A stretch of 64,000 nucleotides of DNA, taken from assembly GCF_900108875.1 (NCBI RefSeq), contig NZ_FNYJ01000002.1, positions 283,383-347,382 on the forward strand. Direction: 5' to 3'. The notes beneath the pieces are model-generated. The model had not been told where the DNA came from. It saw nothing but the letters and a program-made list of their open reading frames with translations, and did no database searches. Within the stretch, counting starts at the first letter, position 1, and every line of letters begins with the position of its first letter. The stretch is from Pseudomonas sp. NFR16. Lineage in GTDB: Bacteria; Pseudomonadota; Gammaproteobacteria; Pseudomonadales; Pseudomonadaceae. Made by a program: the position numbers and the translations under genes. Positions 28,279 to 37,566 of the stretch are shown here, piece after piece.

Positions 28279-29286
28279 GTGGCGAAGAAGAACTCACAGC
28301 AAGTGCTCACTGGCTCATACGCATCGCAGTCGCTTGAGGAAGGTCATGTCTACACCCGCGACGACCTGCGCGCACTCTTCGCCATCACCGCTTCGAGCAT
28401 CAACAACGGAATCTTCAAACCCGCAGCCTACGACTCCGTGTGGATCTTTGTAACCGAACACAAGACAGCCGACCGCACTCAATACGTCGACGCCTTGATC
28501 GACGACGTGTTGAACATGGAAGGCCAGACGCAAGGCGCCACCGACTACCTCATCAGGGAGCACGTCGTACGCGGCATAGAGCTGCTTTTGTTCTATCGAA
28601 CGAAAAAGTACGAGCACCCCGGCGCGGGCTTCACTTACAAGGGCAAGTTTCTTTATCAAAGTGATCAAGGTTCAGGACCGACCCAATTCACGCTTCGCCA
28701 AGCTAATAGCCCAGCGCTGAGCATTCCGCTCATTGAAGCGGAGCTAGAGGATTCAGGCGAATTCGATCCTCGAAACATCATCGACGCACGCCGGAAAGTC
28801 CTTGCCTCTGTGGTGCGCCGGCAAGGCCAGACCCAGTTCAGAGCGGCACTGCTCAAGGCGTATGAGGGTAAGTGCGCCGTCACAGATTGCACTATTGAGG
28901 CGTTGCTAGAGGCAGCGCACATCGTTCCTTATCAAGGTTCCGATACCAATGTGGTCAGTAATGGTCTGCTGCTTCGCGCTGATATCCATACCCTTTTTGA
29001 CCTCGGGCTTTTGTGGATCGATCCAGATAGTCGAGTTGTAAAGCTGGCTGAGGCATTGAGGGAGAGCGAATATCAAAACTGGGCGGGCAAGCCGATCTTC
29101 GTCCCGCAAAAATCATCTGACCAGCCGAGCGCGACCGCGCTCCTCTCACACATCAACTCGTTCAAATCACTGGAAAAAACGTCCGACGGGTCAGAGGCGC
29201 TAGGTAGCGACAGCCAAGCGCCCCTTGCGAATCTTGCCGAGATCCCCCACATCAAAAAGTTAGGTATGAGAGTCGCCAACGGGTGA
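28279..29286 (+). CDS. HNH endonuclease, probable modification-dependent restriction enzyme
   Basis: About 335 residues. The C-terminal half has an HNH_2-type nuclease: YEGKCAVTDC, EAAHIVPY (first His) and SNGLLLRADIHTLFD with the Asn and last His. The N-terminal 130 residues (YDSVWIFVTEHKTADRTQY, then VVRGIELLLFYR) resemble the SRA-like domain found in ScoMcrA-type and DUF3427 restriction proteins. Together that suggests an enzyme that cuts modified foreign DNA, though neither the N-terminal assignment nor the substrate is certain. GTG 28279 has AAAAGGA 7 bases upstream and is preferred; ATG 28261 has no ribosome site. Confidence 0.75.
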   Translation: MAKKNSQQVLTGSYASQSLEEGHVYTRDDLRALFAITASSINNGIFKPAAYDSVWIFVTEHKTADRTQYVDALIDDVLNMEGQTQGATDYLIREHVVRGIELLLFYRTKKYEHPGAGFTYKGKFLYQSDQGSGPTQFTLRQANSPALSIPLIEAELEDSGEFDPRNIIDARRKVLASVVRRQGQTQFRAALLKAYEGKCAVTDCTIEALLEAAHIVPYQGSDTNVVSNGLLLRADIHTLFDLGLLWIDPDSRVVKLAEALRESEYQNWAGKPIFVPQKSSDQPSATALLSHINSFKSLEKTSDGSEALGSDSQAPLANLAEIPHIKKLGMRVANG

Positions 29287-29290
29287 CGGT

Positions 29291-29476
29291 GTGCCTCGGT
29301 CGACATTTTCAGAAACGGTCTACAGCATCGGCTCTAGAGGCGCCAACCCCGTCTACGTAGGAAGAACTCAGAACAGAGATAGGAAAACTCTGGTTTTTCT
29401 CGACGACGGCTGGGCATCCAAAAACGCCGGTAGAGTCACGACCGTGATGTCGAACCGAGCCAAGGATGTGGAATGA
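29291..29476 (+). CDS. Possible small protein overlapping the tae4 remnant
   Basis: 61 codons from a GTG. The stop overlaps the ATG of the tae4 remnant as ATGA, which is the only argument for a real gene. Ribosome site is weak and I recognise no family. It could also be a broken piece of a larger gene. Confidence 0.25.
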   Translation: MPRSTFSETVYSIGSRGANPVYVGRTQNRDRKTLVFLDDGWASKNAGRVTTVMSNRAKDVE

Positions 29477-29556
29477 ACCGCCCGATCTTTACCACCGCGT
29501 GGGCTGCCTCGCAGCGCATTTACGACCCGTCTGATTCCGGCGGACGCTTGGCATGA
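29473..29556 (+). pseudogene. Remnant of a Tae4-type T6SS amidase effector
   Basis: A 27-residue frame, MNRPIFTTAWAASQRIYDPS plus seven more. This is the conserved N-terminus of Tae4 amidases (MNRPSFNEAW in the Enterobacter protein as I recall), which are normally about 160 residues with a Cys/His pair that cleaves the peptidoglycan stem. Everything from about codon 22 to near the end is missing, with no catalytic residue left. The frame ends at a TGA inside ATGA, overlapping the immunity gene start, so an in-frame internal deletion that kept translational coupling is likely. AAGGA is present upstream. Confidence 0.72.
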
Positions 29557-29957
29557 CTCTGCGCGTGACTGGGACGACGGTTCTGGCGCTGCTGTCGGTC
29601 TGCTATTCGATGGCCGGCGCTACCGACTCCCCGCAAGCCAGCGCTCGCACTCATGCGCAGAATTACAAAGATCTGGTTCTGGCGGCCTGCATAGCAACTG
29701 CGTACCGAGACGAAAAACAGGCTGCCGCCGATGCGGGCAGCAGTGTCAGCGCGTTGCGGGACTGGACTTATTACGACTTGGAGAAAGCGCCTGATGAGAT
29801 CAGGGATCTGGTCGATCAATTCCTGTCCAGGGACTACCACAATCCATTGGCAGAACCGGAAGCCCCCGGTACCCGCTTTGATTTGCTGAAGTGCCTGGAC
29901 TTGTTTCACAGCGATGAGTTGGACGGTCAGGTCAAGCGCTTGGTTATTGATCCTTAA
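29553..29957 (+). CDS. tai4: Tai4-family T6SS amidase immunity protein
   Basis: 134 residues with a signal peptide (about 1-23). The mature part has the Tai4 hallmarks YKDLVLAACIATAY, GSSVSALRDWTYYDLE and the conserved FDLLKCLDLFHS end. Tai4 is periplasmic and blocks the Tae4 amidase. The gene is complete while its effector is deleted, so this is now an orphan immunity gene that would protect against Tae4 from relatives. A weak stem followed by a few T at about 30027-30052 may terminate it. Confidence 0.88.
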   Translation: MTLRVTGTTVLALLSVCYSMAGATDSPQASARTHAQNYKDLVLAACIATAYRDEKQAAADAGSSVSALRDWTYYDLEKAPDEIRDLVDQFLSRDYHNPLAEPEAPGTRFDLLKCLDLFHSDELDGQVKRLVIDP

Positions 29958-30066
29958 GCCGAGCCGGGGATTGGATTTACACCGAATTTCTTATGAGCCT
30001 GCTGTCGCCTTTTGTAGCGTGGGAGTAGCCCGCTTATGCCGAGCGGGGCTTTGATCATGTTCATTA

Positions 30067-30172
30067 ACTTCCCACCCTCCACATACCGCGCCTTCCTGCA
30101 CAGTCGCTCATCCCCGCCAGGCAAGCCTCTCTGATCTCCAGCGACGATGCTACATCGAGCGCGACGCCTGTA
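30067..30172 (-). pseudogene. Tip-less fragment of the Hcp-linked effector
   Basis: About 105 bases nearly identical to 32194-32302 in the effector gene, covering the codons for VALDVASTSLEIREACLAGD and the following junction. One G is missing in the run GGGGG, giving a frameshift, and the sequence stops matching right after GGTGGGAAGTT. No tip follows. The rest of the 29958-30314 gap is AT-rich and holds no gene. Confidence 0.8.
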
Positions 30173-30314
30173 CAGCGCACTTATTAGTGCAAACTGCCTT
30201 CCATATTCTTTTGGATGTCGGCTCCAGCCATCTGTAAACTCATCAATCAGTGAGCGTCATCCTTTAATATAGCAACCAAGTATTCGGTTACGATCGTTGC
30301 TAATTGCCCCGCTG

Positions 30315-30695
30315 CTAGCTCCGGTGGAATCTTAGGACAACAGCACATATCACCGCTGCGCTTGTGAAAACAGACAATGCTATGAAAGGTGGGTAAAGCG
30401 TCAGTTTCATTGCCCTTGTTACGGCGTTCAACTCATGCCTCCGAAGCAAGCCCTTTGATTCATGCCAGTCAGGCCGTATGCTCATCATGAATATGGCGCC
30501 ACACCGTATGACTTTTCCGGGTAACCCTAGCCCTTTAAGCATATCTTTGTTGTGTATAACCAGTGCGCTTTCAGAAAAAACCTCTTCAAGGCCTTCTAAA
30601 GTAAAAACGGTTACTACTACCACCCAAAGCAGTATCAAAGGCAGGGGCAACACTGAAGTGATTACTGCAATTTCTAGAAACCCAATTTCGATCAC
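30315..30695 (-). CDS. Membrane immunity-like protein, paralogue 3
   Basis: 126 residues from a GTG at 30695 that overlaps the stop of the preceding orphan tip (GTGA). Hydrophobic segments at about 8-30, 58-75 and 100-122. It shares GLPGKVIRCGAIF and TLYPPFIAL with the other two paralogues (30925-31305 and 31616-31984) but is otherwise strongly diverged, which is the pattern of immunity proteins specific for different toxins. It should sit in the inner membrane and neutralise the tip encoded directly upstream. No family name is known to me. Confidence 0.7.
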   Translation of the reverse strand: MIEIGFLEIAVITSVLPLPLILLWVVVVTVFTLEGLEEVFSESALVIHNKDMLKGLGLPGKVIRCGAIFMMSIRPDWHESKGLLRRHELNAVTRAMKLTLYPPFIALSVFTSAAVICAVVLRFHRS

Positions 30696-30898
30696 AAATT
30701 ATGCTCATATAGAATTTCGCCTATGTACTCTCCAGGTTTTTTTCCCAACTCGCCACCACCCCAAGCGGAAACACCTCCGACAACAGCTACGCAAGCTATG
30801 GCTCCTAACCCAGCGGTAGCCGGTCCGAATAAAGCGGCACAAGGAGCGGCGGCATACCCGCGAAGTATCACTAACACTCCGCCCGCCCCCCCACCCGA
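30692..30898 (-). pseudogene. Displaced effector C-terminal tip 3
   Basis: Open frame of about 68 codons (residues SGGGAGG through YEHNL) similar to the end of the intact effector and tip 2: GLGAIACVAVVGGVSAWGGG, then GKKPGEYIGEILYE. No effector N-terminus, start codon or ribosome site belongs to it, and the shared junction block is lost. It is glycine-rich and hydrophobic. It ends inside the start of immunity paralogue 3. Confidence 0.7.
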
Positions 30899-30924
30899 CC
30901 TCCTCTTTGAACAGGTAATTGTTC

Positions 30925-31305
30925 CTAGTCTGGCCACCATCCAAAGATCATGCCCGATATAACCAACGCAAAAAACCACAGATATAACGAAATAAACGGC
31001 GGATACAGCCAGTACTTGGTTCTCTTTGGCACACTGTGAATTTCATTTGCAAGCGCTAACCCTCTTGACACTGAAAGGCTTGGCGTCAAACAGATCCAAA
31101 ATACGCTTCCACAGGTAATAATCTTACCGAACAATCCAAAGTACTTGATTACTTTCCTGTCGTGCTGAAAAAGCGAGCCATTCGCAAATAAACGTTCCAA
31201 CGGCTCCGCCAGAATGTGGCACGTCACGGCAGTCCAAATCACTATTACGGGCATAGGAACCATTATCAAGCAAGCTACAACGCCTTCGGTCGTTAATTTA
31301 TTCAT
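30925..31305 (-). CDS. Membrane immunity-like protein, paralogue 2
   Basis: 126 residues, MNKLTTEG start, as in paralogue 1 (MNKLNMAN). Hydrophobic segments at about 8-28, 60-78 and 100-122. Conserved KYFGLFGKIITCG and YWLYPPFISL. ATG at 31305 overlaps the tip 2 stop by 8 bases (ATGAATAA), the same arrangement as between the intact effector and paralogue 1. Expected to protect against tip 2 in the inner membrane. Confidence 0.75.
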   Translation of the reverse strand: MNKLTTEGVVACLIMVPMPVIVIWTAVTCHILAEPLERLFANGSLFQHDRKVIKYFGLFGKIITCGSVFWICLTPSLSVSRGLALANEIHSVPKRTKYWLYPPFISLYLWFFALVISGMIFGWWPD

Positions 31306-31550
31306 TCAAAGTCTCGTAAATCGACTCGCCTAATAGCTCGCCCGGGTTGCTTCCTAGCTTACCCCCCGCCCAACCGCCCACCGCACTGGCTATTGCCACA
31401 CATGCGGTAGTGCCAAGTCCCCTAGTCGCCGCACCAATAATCACCGCGCAGATGTGTTTGGAGAGAGCTGCTCCAGCGAACGCCCCAGCAGCGCCTCCCC
31501 CCAAACTCCCAACCAACTTCCCACCCTCCACATACCGCGCCTTCCTGGCC
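31298..31550 (-). pseudogene. Displaced effector C-terminal tip 2
   Basis: Encodes RKARYVEGGKLVGSLGGGAA and about 65 more residues to the end IYETLNE, aligned end to end with residues 245-325 of the intact effector. A TAG two codons before RKAR removes any N-terminus, and only an internal GTG could start it. The DNA of the junction (31490-31547) is almost identical to the effector gene (32176-32228), while the tip itself has diverged. Confidence 0.8.
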
Positions 31551-31615
31551 TACCAGACGAACGCACCTCAGCGTGCTGTGATTTCAGAATTTGAGCTCGC
31601 AATACTGCGAGGCAA

Positions 31616-31984
31616 CTACCAGCCCAGTACATTCCAGACGCAAAATACGACCGACCAAAGCGTGCAAGCTATGAATGGCGCATATAATCTTCTTTTTAAC
31701 GCCTTAGGAATGGCGAGCACTTCTTTCTCCACAACACTTCCGTCTCGGACGTAAATTCTAGGATAGAAGCAAATCGCGATAATTGCTCCGCACCGCAAAA
31801 CTTTACCTGCCAAACCAAGATACTTCATCGAAGCTCTGTTTTCGATTACCAGGCGACTGCTTCCTAAAATCGCTTCTAATTGATCAACAGTTCTGTGACA
31901 TACGACGATCGACCAAATTGCTAAAAATGGAGACGGCAGCATTATGACAACAAGAGTAAGATTGGCCATATTGAGTTTATTCAT
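31616..31984 (-). CDS. Membrane immunity-like protein of the intact effector, paralogue 1
   Basis: 122 residues. Hydrophobic segments at about 8-28, 60-78 and 98-119. Conserved KYLGLAGKVLRCG and RRLYAPFIAC. ATG at 31984 overlaps the effector stop by 8 bases (ATGAATAA); the longer open frame starting at 32035 lies inside the effector gene and is not used. The coupling to the effector is the main ground for calling it the cognate immunity protein. An inner-membrane location fits a toxin that attacks the membrane. Confidence 0.78.
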   Translation of the reverse strand: MNKLNMANLTLVVIMLPSPFLAIWSIVVCHRTVDQLEAILGSSRLVIENRASMKYLGLAGKVLRCGAIIAICFYPRIYVRDGSVVEKEVLAIPKALKRRLYAPFIACTLWSVVFCVWNVLGW

Positions 31985-32954
31985 AAATATTCTCATAGAC
32001 GATCTCACCCATTTCTTCGCCCCTCTGGCCGCCAAATTCGCCTGCCGCCCAAGTGGTTGCGCCCGTGCCGATAACTACGCACGCATTCAAGCCTTTTCCG
32101 CGAGTCAATACTCCAATAACAACTTTACAAATGCTATTTGAAATCGCCGCACTGGGTAATGCGACAATCGCACCTCCCCCCAAACTCCCAATCAACTTCC
32201 CACCCTCCACATATCGCGCCTTCCTGCACTGTCGCTCATCCCCCGCCAGGCAAGCCTCTCTGATCTCCAGCGACGTAGACGCCACGTCAAGCGCGACGCC
32301 GATGTAGCCGCCTCGTTTGATGAGGGTCGCGGCCTTCGCCACGCCCGCCACGGTGTCGGCATATCGCGCGATTTCGCCGTGTTTCAGATAGCTCTTGGTC
32401 GACAGTCCCAACATATCCTTGATGCGGCTGTTTCTGCCCAGGCCTGATCCGGTGCTGGCATAGCTGCTCAACTGGCTTTGTATCTTGGCTTGTAGCTGTG
32501 CGCGCTTCTGAAAGAAGAGCTCCCCGTTCTGAAGTTTCCCTGAGGAAAGATGGCTCTTGTACAGCGTATTTATTTCTTCAAGACTGCTTTCGATGTTTTT
32601 CAGATGTCGGGACCAGCCATCGGTGACGACGCCTGTCGCAACGGAGGTTCTCTCGAGGATATCCTGCAGGAAGTCATAGTTCTCAACGATGTAGCTGTCC
32701 CCTTCCATCCCATGGATGAGCAGCATGTGGTGCACTTCGACAGCTTTCGCCATCAGGTACGCCTCGTGGGAGGTGCAGGATTTGGTTGAGTGATCTCCGA
32801 TGATGACCAGCTCACCCGCGAGCACGACGCTGTCACGTATATGCGCGTTGAGCGTATCGAACTTCGCCAGCGACTTGCCCGCCAGCGAGACGCTGGATTT
32901 CAAGCCTTGATAAGTCTGCATGCGGGGATTGATGAAACTGTACGGAACGGCCAT
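31977..32954 (-). CDS. Hcp-linked T6SS effector with glycine-rich C-terminal tip
   Basis: 325 residues. Residues 1-215 are mostly helical and polar (DNLEEINTLYK-like helical stretch near 130-180), without signal peptide. Residues 216-325 are hydrophobic and rich in glycine (GGYIGVALDV, GSLGGGAIVAL, CKVVIGVL, ACVVIGTGATTWAAG), as in glycine-zipper pore-forming toxins. The gene starts 8 bases after the hcp stop, with the ribosome site GAGGTGG overlapping that stop, so it is probably an Hcp-carried effector. The tip begins near residue 250, directly after RKARYV, the block shared with the displaced tips. No named family recognised; function is inferred from context and composition. Confidence 0.75.
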   Translation of the reverse strand: MAVPYSFINPRMQTYQGLKSSVSLAGKSLAKFDTLNAHIRDSVVLAGELVIIGDHSTKSCTSHEAYLMAKAVEVHHMLLIHGMEGDSYIVENYDFLQDILERTSVATGVVTDGWSRHLKNIESSLEEINTLYKSHLSSGKLQNGELFFQKRAQLQAKIQSQLSSYASTGSGLGRNSRIKDMLGLSTKSYLKHGEIARYADTVAGVAKAATLIKRGGYIGVALDVASTSLEIREACLAGDERQCRKARYVEGGKLIGSLGGGAIVALPSAAISNSICKVVIGVLTRGKGLNACVVIGTGATTWAAGEFGGQRGEEMGEIVYENIYE

Positions 32955-32962
32955 GAACCACC

Positions 32963-34340
<1,378 letters not shown>

Positions 34341-34358
34341 ACCGTAAGGCATGCGAGG

Positions 34359-34393
34359 GAGTGAGTGACCTCAATGAAGCGGGTCACTCACTC
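34359..34393. repeat. 12-bp inverted repeat after the kinase gene
   Basis: GAGTGAGTGACC and GGTCACTCACTC around an 11-base loop. No T-run follows on either strand; it may still end transcripts from the convergent genes. Confidence 0.5.
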
Positions 34394-34455
34394 GTGCGCG
34401 CCAATCACTTACGCAACACGCTGACGTCAGCGCAGTGCCAAAAAGCAAAGCGGCA

Positions 34456-34746
34456 TCAACCCTTCGAGCGCGCTCGATACGCCTGAACCATGTCTTTGGT
34501 GACGTCTTCCTTGAAGCACAGTGGCGAGTATCCCCCCGCGCGGTTGTAGGCGCTGCGTTTGCCGCAGCGGCTGCCATTGCGAGCCGAGTTGTAAGGACAT
34601 GGGCAGTTGCCGGGGTAGGAAGAGATCGAATCTTCGATGAGAATCTGGGCGATGGCGGCGTCGGTGAGGCGCGCGTCCTTCGCGGAAACGGTGAAAGCAC
34701 TGAGCAGTGCGAGGGCTGCGATGAAGCTGATTCCTACCTTGGTCAT
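34456..34746 (-). CDS. Small exported cysteine-containing protein
   Basis: 96 residues with a signal peptide (1-22, ending TVSA). The mature part has the motif CPCPYNSARNGSRCGKRSAY and a further CF, seen in a widespread family of small exported proteins of unknown role. Four cysteines suggest disulfides in the periplasm. It converges with the HopBF1-like gene and is divergent from the Mrr-like nuclease gene. The ATG at 34746 is supported by AAGGAAC. Confidence 0.72.
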   Translation of the reverse strand: MTKVGISFIAALALLSAFTVSAKDARLTDAAIAQILIEDSISSYPGNCPCPYNSARNGSRCGKRSAYNRAGGYSPLCFKEDVTKDMVQAYRARSKG

Positions 34747-34992
34747 GGCTGTTCCTTAGCTGTACGGACGGAAATTCCGCCAACGTTTTACCATGACATC
34801 AATAAGCCACTATCATGCTTTTTTTCTATAGAATGACGGCGTTTTCCTGCTATTACAGACGAGCCTTCTGACAGACGTTTCTCTGAATGTCAGAGGTCGT
34901 TTATGAGGGTCACGCTGCAAGCATCGCTAGACCTAGAGTTCTGCTGCGTTATTGATCACCTTCTCTCTCAGGATTTGTAACAGACCACGGAT

Positions 34993-35940
34993 ATGGCCAA
35001 GAAAACCTCTGCTGTCGAAGCGTTCATTTTTCTCGCAAGCAAATTGCCCTGGTGGGCGAGCATCGCGCTCGCCGCTGCCTCGGGAATGTACCTCCACGCC
35101 CTTGCCACCGCTGCCCCGCCGACGATGAGTGACGTTCGACATATCGATACGGTGCTGACTCACTCGGTACTCAGCGGACTGGCGACGTTCGGGCAGTTTT
35201 TTGTGCCGGTGATTTTTGTGGCGGGCGCGGTTGCCTCGATCTTCAGACGCCGCAAACGCAGCCATCTTTTGAATTCAGTGAGCACGGCAGGCGGTCATAC
35301 CCTGCTGACCATCAGCTGGCACGATTTCGAGCTGGTGGTAGGTGAAGCCTTACGGCGCCGTGGTTATGCCGTGCTGGAAACAGGTGCGAACGGACCTGAT
35401 GGCGGCGTGGATCTGGTTGCGCGCAAGGATGGCGAAACGTATCTGGTGCAATGCAAGCAGTGGCGCTCGATACAGGTCGGCGTGCCGGTGGTGCGTGAGC
35501 TTTACGGCGCGATGGCGGCGGAGGGCGCGGTAGGCGGTTTCGTCGTGACCAGTGGGACGTTTTCCAAACCAGCGCGCGCATTTGCCTCGGGACGCAACGT
35601 GCAGCTGATTGACGGCGAGCAGTTAAAGCTGTGGATTGCCGAGACGAAGAAGCGTCAACCGCCGCCTCGCCCGGAGGCGACCGCCGAATGCGTTGAACCA
35701 GCAGTTAAGCCAGCAGTTGAGCCAGCGGTTGAGGCGTCGACGGCCAAGGTAAAGCCGCCGGAATCAGTGGCTGACGTGGTCGAGCCGACAGCGCCGGCTT
35801 GCCCGTTTTGTAAGAAGACGATGGTGACGAAACGGGCGCGCACCGGGAAAAACGCCGGCGGGCACTTCTGGGGATGCGTCGATTATCCGGAGTGCCGGGG
35901 GATTCGGCCACAGTTCCCGGCGATGAAGGTGCGGCAATGA
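34993..35940 (+). CDS. Membrane-anchored Mrr-like restriction endonuclease with zinc ribbon
   Basis: 315 residues. Two N-terminal membrane segments (about 18-38 and 62-82) precede a cytoplasmic Mrr_cat domain (about 105-215) with the PD-(D/E)xK core: Asp in GPDGGVDLV and QCK in YLVQCKQW. After a repetitive Pro-Ala-Val linker (EPAVKPAVEPAVEA) comes a topoisomerase-type zinc ribbon (CPFCKKTM ... GCVDYPECRG). The whole layout is known for membrane nucleases thought to act on incoming or modified DNA, but the target is unknown. It stands alone, without a methylase. Confidence 0.82.
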   Translation: MAKKTSAVEAFIFLASKLPWWASIALAAASGMYLHALATAAPPTMSDVRHIDTVLTHSVLSGLATFGQFFVPVIFVAGAVASIFRRRKRSHLLNSVSTAGGHTLLTISWHDFELVVGEALRRRGYAVLETGANGPDGGVDLVARKDGETYLVQCKQWRSIQVGVPVVRELYGAMAAEGAVGGFVVTSGTFSKPARAFASGRNVQLIDGEQLKLWIAETKKRQPPPRPEATAECVEPAVKPAVEPAVEASTAKVKPPESVADVVEPTAPACPFCKKTMVTKRARTGKNAGGHFWGCVDYPECRGIRPQFPAMKVRQ

Positions 35941-36096
35941 AGGGTTTGCCCATAGGCATAATCTGATTAATTCCCTCCTCTGCACATAACATTTTTTCTA
36001 AAGAATCTTTACCTGGGTTTCATTTGATCCGGCGTCGCTGTGTTCTTACAGTGGCGTCACCTGATCGAACTTGCACGAGCAAGAAGGTTAATTCAA

Positions 36097-36321
36097 ATGC
36101 TTAAATCCATCGGTATTGCCAGCGCACTTATTCTTTCCTGTTTATGGGTTGCTCCTTTCGCAATGGCTGAAGAGTCCCCAGCGTTTGTGGCGCGTAACGA
36201 AGCGCTGCACGCGAGCTTCGAGCAGCACGAAGAGGCCTTGGCCGGCAAGGCCAGGGAGCAGGACAAGACTCAGCAAGCCTCGACTTACAACCCACAAGCG
36301 GAGAACGCCAAACATACCTGA
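36097..36321 (+). CDS. Small exported protein
   Basis: 74 residues with a signal peptide (about 1-24, ending FAMA). The mature part is a short charged helix (ALHASFEQHEEALAGKAREQ) with no recognised domain. AGAAGG lies 10 bases before the ATG at 36097. A terminator follows at 36405. Confidence 0.65.
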   Translation: MLKSIGIASALILSCLWVAPFAMAEESPAFVARNEALHASFEQHEEALAGKAREQDKTQQASTYNPQAENAKHT

Positions 36322-36404
36322 CCTGTACGTTGATTCATCGTGTCGTTTCTGCTGTTTCTCCGCGTCGTTGCTCCCGGCGTGGGGCCTCAAAGCTCCAAAC
36401 TTCA

Positions 36405-36429
36405 GCCGCTGACCCCAGCGGCTTTTTTT
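36405..36429 (+). terminator. Intrinsic terminator
   Basis: GCCGCTG-ACCC-CAGCGGC followed by seven T. Confidence 0.93.
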
Positions 36430-36619
36430 CGATTCAACCAAACATGATTTATATCCTGGCTACTTTTACAAGTTGCCAAAAACGAAGCCTGTCCCCAATA
36501 AGACCGACTGCAAATCCCTCGATAACGGCAGAGCATTCAAATGATGCCCGTAGCAGGCAGGCGCCCCTGTCAGGCAAAATGCCGACCCTATGTAGGACTC
36601 AGCCGCCAAAGGGGTAGGA

Positions 36620-37288
36620 ATGCGCCTGTTCAGATTTAAGACTGCCTTGATTTGCCTCGCGCTGGCGATGAGTGTCGGGGCGGCCGGCGTGCAAGCCGCG
36701 ACCGACACGCAGGGGTCGTCCAAGTCGTCGAAGACCGCGCATTCTTCCAAAACGACGAAGTCTTCGAAGACCTCCAAACCTGCCAAGTCGACGAAAAAAC
36801 CAACCAAACCTACAGGTCAGAAAGTCTCGATGCTGGGCGGCAAGTTCCTGTTCTATCTGCCTAAGGACTACGTCAAAGGGCCGATGGAGGAGATCGACGA
36901 CAAGGCCAAGGCCGCTGGCGTGACCGGTTCGCTGTACATGAACAAGCCCGCGAAGCGCGTGGTGATCATCACCGAAACGCCGCTGCCGGACGGTAAGTCT
37001 GTTCCTTCCAACGATGGCGAAACGCTGGACAACATCATTGCCGAAACGCTCGTTCAGCAGCAGTCCAGTTACCGTGATTTCAAGAAGCTCGGCGAGAAGA
37101 AGATGGTCAGAAAAGGCCTCGGCCTTCGTCAGCTGGATATCGCGGGCGGCGTGGAAGGCGGCAATGTCCTGAGCACCACGCTGACTGCCGCCTCCGGAAC
37201 GCGCACTGCAATGGTCAATGTCATTTCGCTCGCCAAGGACGCTAAAGCGCACGCGCAGCTGATCAAAAACCTGACCGGGAGCAAGTGA
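36620..37288 (+). CDS. Exported protein with Ser/Lys-rich linker
   Basis: 222 residues: a signal peptide (about 1-26, ending GVQA), then a low-complexity Ser-Lys-Thr linker (about 30-65, SKSSKTAHSSKTTKSSKTSK), and a compact domain of 155 residues from GQKVSMLGGKFLFYLPKDY. No cysteine, no known family that I recognise. GTAGGA stands just before the ATG at 36620. The linker suggests it holds the domain away from the membrane or wall. Confidence 0.7.
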   Translation: MRLFRFKTALICLALAMSVGAAGVQAATDTQGSSKSSKTAHSSKTTKSSKTSKPAKSTKKPTKPTGQKVSMLGGKFLFYLPKDYVKGPMEEIDDKAKAAGVTGSLYMNKPAKRVVIITETPLPDGKSVPSNDGETLDNIIAETLVQQQSSYRDFKKLGEKKMVRKGLGLRQLDIAGGVEGGNVLSTTLTAASGTRTAMVNVISLAKDAKAHAQLIKNLTGSK

Positions 37289-37566
37289 GCGGCCTGTCTG
37301 AAGGACGCGCCCCCTGCGGACACCGGCTGCAAGAAGCCATGTCCGTCGGGGTATTCAGATGGATGTGCAGGCTGGATGAAGCAATAGGGTCTACGCTCTG
37401 CCCATCCGATCAGCCTGATTCGTCCTCAGGCGACGACCGGCGATGCGAAATGGACGAATAGTGGCAAATCGCTCTTCCTTCCCTTCAATCGGCAAGCGAC
37501 ACTCTGGGTCATTGGTCGTGGCCGATGTTTCAATCCGGACGCTGTGTCATCACCCGGTGAAGAGCT

